Of a stretch of DNA of 7,459 nucleotides, positions 6,969 to 7,459 are shown piece after piece (the stretch's first letter is position 1; every line of letters begins with the position of its first letter). The notes beneath the pieces were generated by a model. The model searched no databases. It saw only the letters and a list, made by a program, of their open reading frames with translations, and was not told the DNA's origin. Origin of the DNA: CAYZHV01 sp046541355 (GTDB taxonomy: Bacteria; Spirochaetota; Spirochaetia; DSM-27196; Alkalispirochaetaceae); the NCBI GenBank assembly GCA_046541355.1, contig JBKHDM010000109.1, positions 1 through 7,459 of the forward strand. Direction: 5' to 3'. The position numbers and the translations under genes were made by a program.

Positions 6969-7004
6969 GGCTACCAGCGGAAACACCGACGTAGCGCTAA
7001 ACCA

Positions 7005-7028
7005 ACTGTAGCACGGACTGTAGCACAG
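7005..7028. repeat. 12-bp direct tandem repeat in non-coding DNA
   Basis: ACTGTAGCACGG (7005-7016) is followed immediately by ACTGTAGCACAG (7017-7028), matching at 11 of 12 positions. It lies about 70 bp past the tRNA-Gly 3' end in DNA without a supported gene. Paired short repeats of one helical turn are typical protein-binding sites; the protein is unknown. Confidence 0.75.
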
Positions 7029-7199
7029 CCGTGGGAGGGGGAGCGTAAGGCGCGGATTTAAGGTGTACCGGGTAAAAGGGAGTCGCCTTTTTGTGTCCGG
7101 TTATGTAATCGAACCACGCTTAGAAATCGTCCGGCCTGGGCTCCCCCGGCGCCGGCCGGGTCACCTCCGGACTTCAGCGGACGGCGCTGGAGCAGATGG

Positions 7200-7459
7200 T
7201 CAACTGCCTACCTGCCGAATGAAGCGTTCTAACCCCCGGTGGTAGGTTTCCGGGTCGTCCCACATCGCCATGTGGCTGCCTTCGGGGCAGTAGAGGTACT
7301 CGCCCTCGGGCAGTTGCCGGGCCATCCACTCCATGTAGCCCGGGTCCATGGTGTCGTGCTCGGCGCCTATGACGAGGGTGGGTACGGTGATCCGGGAAAG
7401 GTCGGCGGAACGGTCCCAGCTCTCCAGGGTTCCGCTGATTCCGAACTCGCTCGGCCCCT
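7200..7459 (-). CDS. Proline-iminopeptidase-like alpha/beta hydrolase, C-terminal part
   Basis: The frame is open from the window edge to a TGA at 7200-7202 and gives the last 85 residues of a protein whose start lies beyond base 7459. It begins with GPSEFGISGTLESWDRSADL and continues with ITVPTLVIGAEHDTMDP and YCPEGSHMAMWDDPE. These match the C-terminal third of the proline iminopeptidase (S33) family, which removes N-terminal proline from peptides. The Asp in AEHDTMDP and the His in GSHMAM fit the acid and base of the Ser-Asp-His triad; the nucleophile Ser lies in the missing part. Related alpha/beta hydrolases, such as tricorn-interacting factor F1, share these motifs, so the exact substrate is uncertain. 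No T-tract terminator follows; a 5-bp CAGCG/CGCTG stem is at 7175-7189. Confidence 0.85.
   Translation of the reverse strand, partial: GPSEFGISGTLESWDRSADLSRITVPTLVIGAEHDTMDPGYMEWMARQLPEGEYLYCPEGSHMAMWDDPETYHRGLERFIRQVGS

Noticed and set aside
7063..7245. 60-codon plus-strand frame as a complete gene
   Set aside because: The second half is low-complexity Arg/Pro/Gly sequence and the last 46 bases overlap the hydrolase coding end; no good ribosome site precedes the GTG.

Overview
The window comes from a GC-rich bacterial chromosome. It holds four complete protein genes, one complete tRNA gene and the 3' end of a fifth protein gene at the right edge. The proteins (a membrane pyrophosphatase of Thermotoga-like type, a family-I NADP glutamate dehydrogenase, and a PPDK_N protein with a degenerate RecA/KaiC-like head) and the absence of an encoded CCA on the tRNA would suit a free-living spirochaete. 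That is a guess from overall resemblance; nothing here proves the taxon.

Left to right: (1) hppA (102-2264, +), a full-length membrane-integral pyrophosphatase carrying the residue signature of the K+-dependent, probably Na+-pumping group. (2) A GC-rich two-hairpin segment ending in T7 (2285-2342), followed after 18 bases by gdhA (2361-3701, +), NADP-type glutamate dehydrogenase. There is no room for a promoter between the terminator and gdhA, so gdhA probably depends on read-through or on a transcript that starts upstream. (3) A 3711-3860 block of about 36-bp GC-rich degenerate repeats between convergent genes. (4) A large minus-strand gene (3868-6453) for an 861-residue protein: a RecA/KaiC-like domain without a usable Walker A, an ATP-grasp PPDK_N domain, and a conserved C-terminal domain of unknown role. 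It lacks the phosphohistidine and PEP-binding domains of PEP synthase. (5) A divergent gene 34 bp away (6488-6808, +) for a 106-residue hypothetical protein. (6) tRNA-Gly(TCC) (6862-6933, +) with a good sigma-70 promoter just upstream. (7) A 266-bp non-coding stretch with an inverted repeat and a 12-bp tandem repeat beside the tRNA 3' end, possibly a worn integration site. (8) The C-terminal 85 residues of a proline-iminopeptidase-like alpha/beta hydrolase (7200-7459, -), cut by the window edge.

Functionally this looks mostly like ordinary housekeeping sequence: pyrophosphate-driven ion pumping, ammonia assimilation, a glycine tRNA and a peptidase. The least understood part is the divergent pair in 3868-6808. 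Its large member looks like an ATP-binding protein built from enzyme domains that have lost their usual catalytic partners. No CRISPR array, insertion sequence or intact mobile element was seen.
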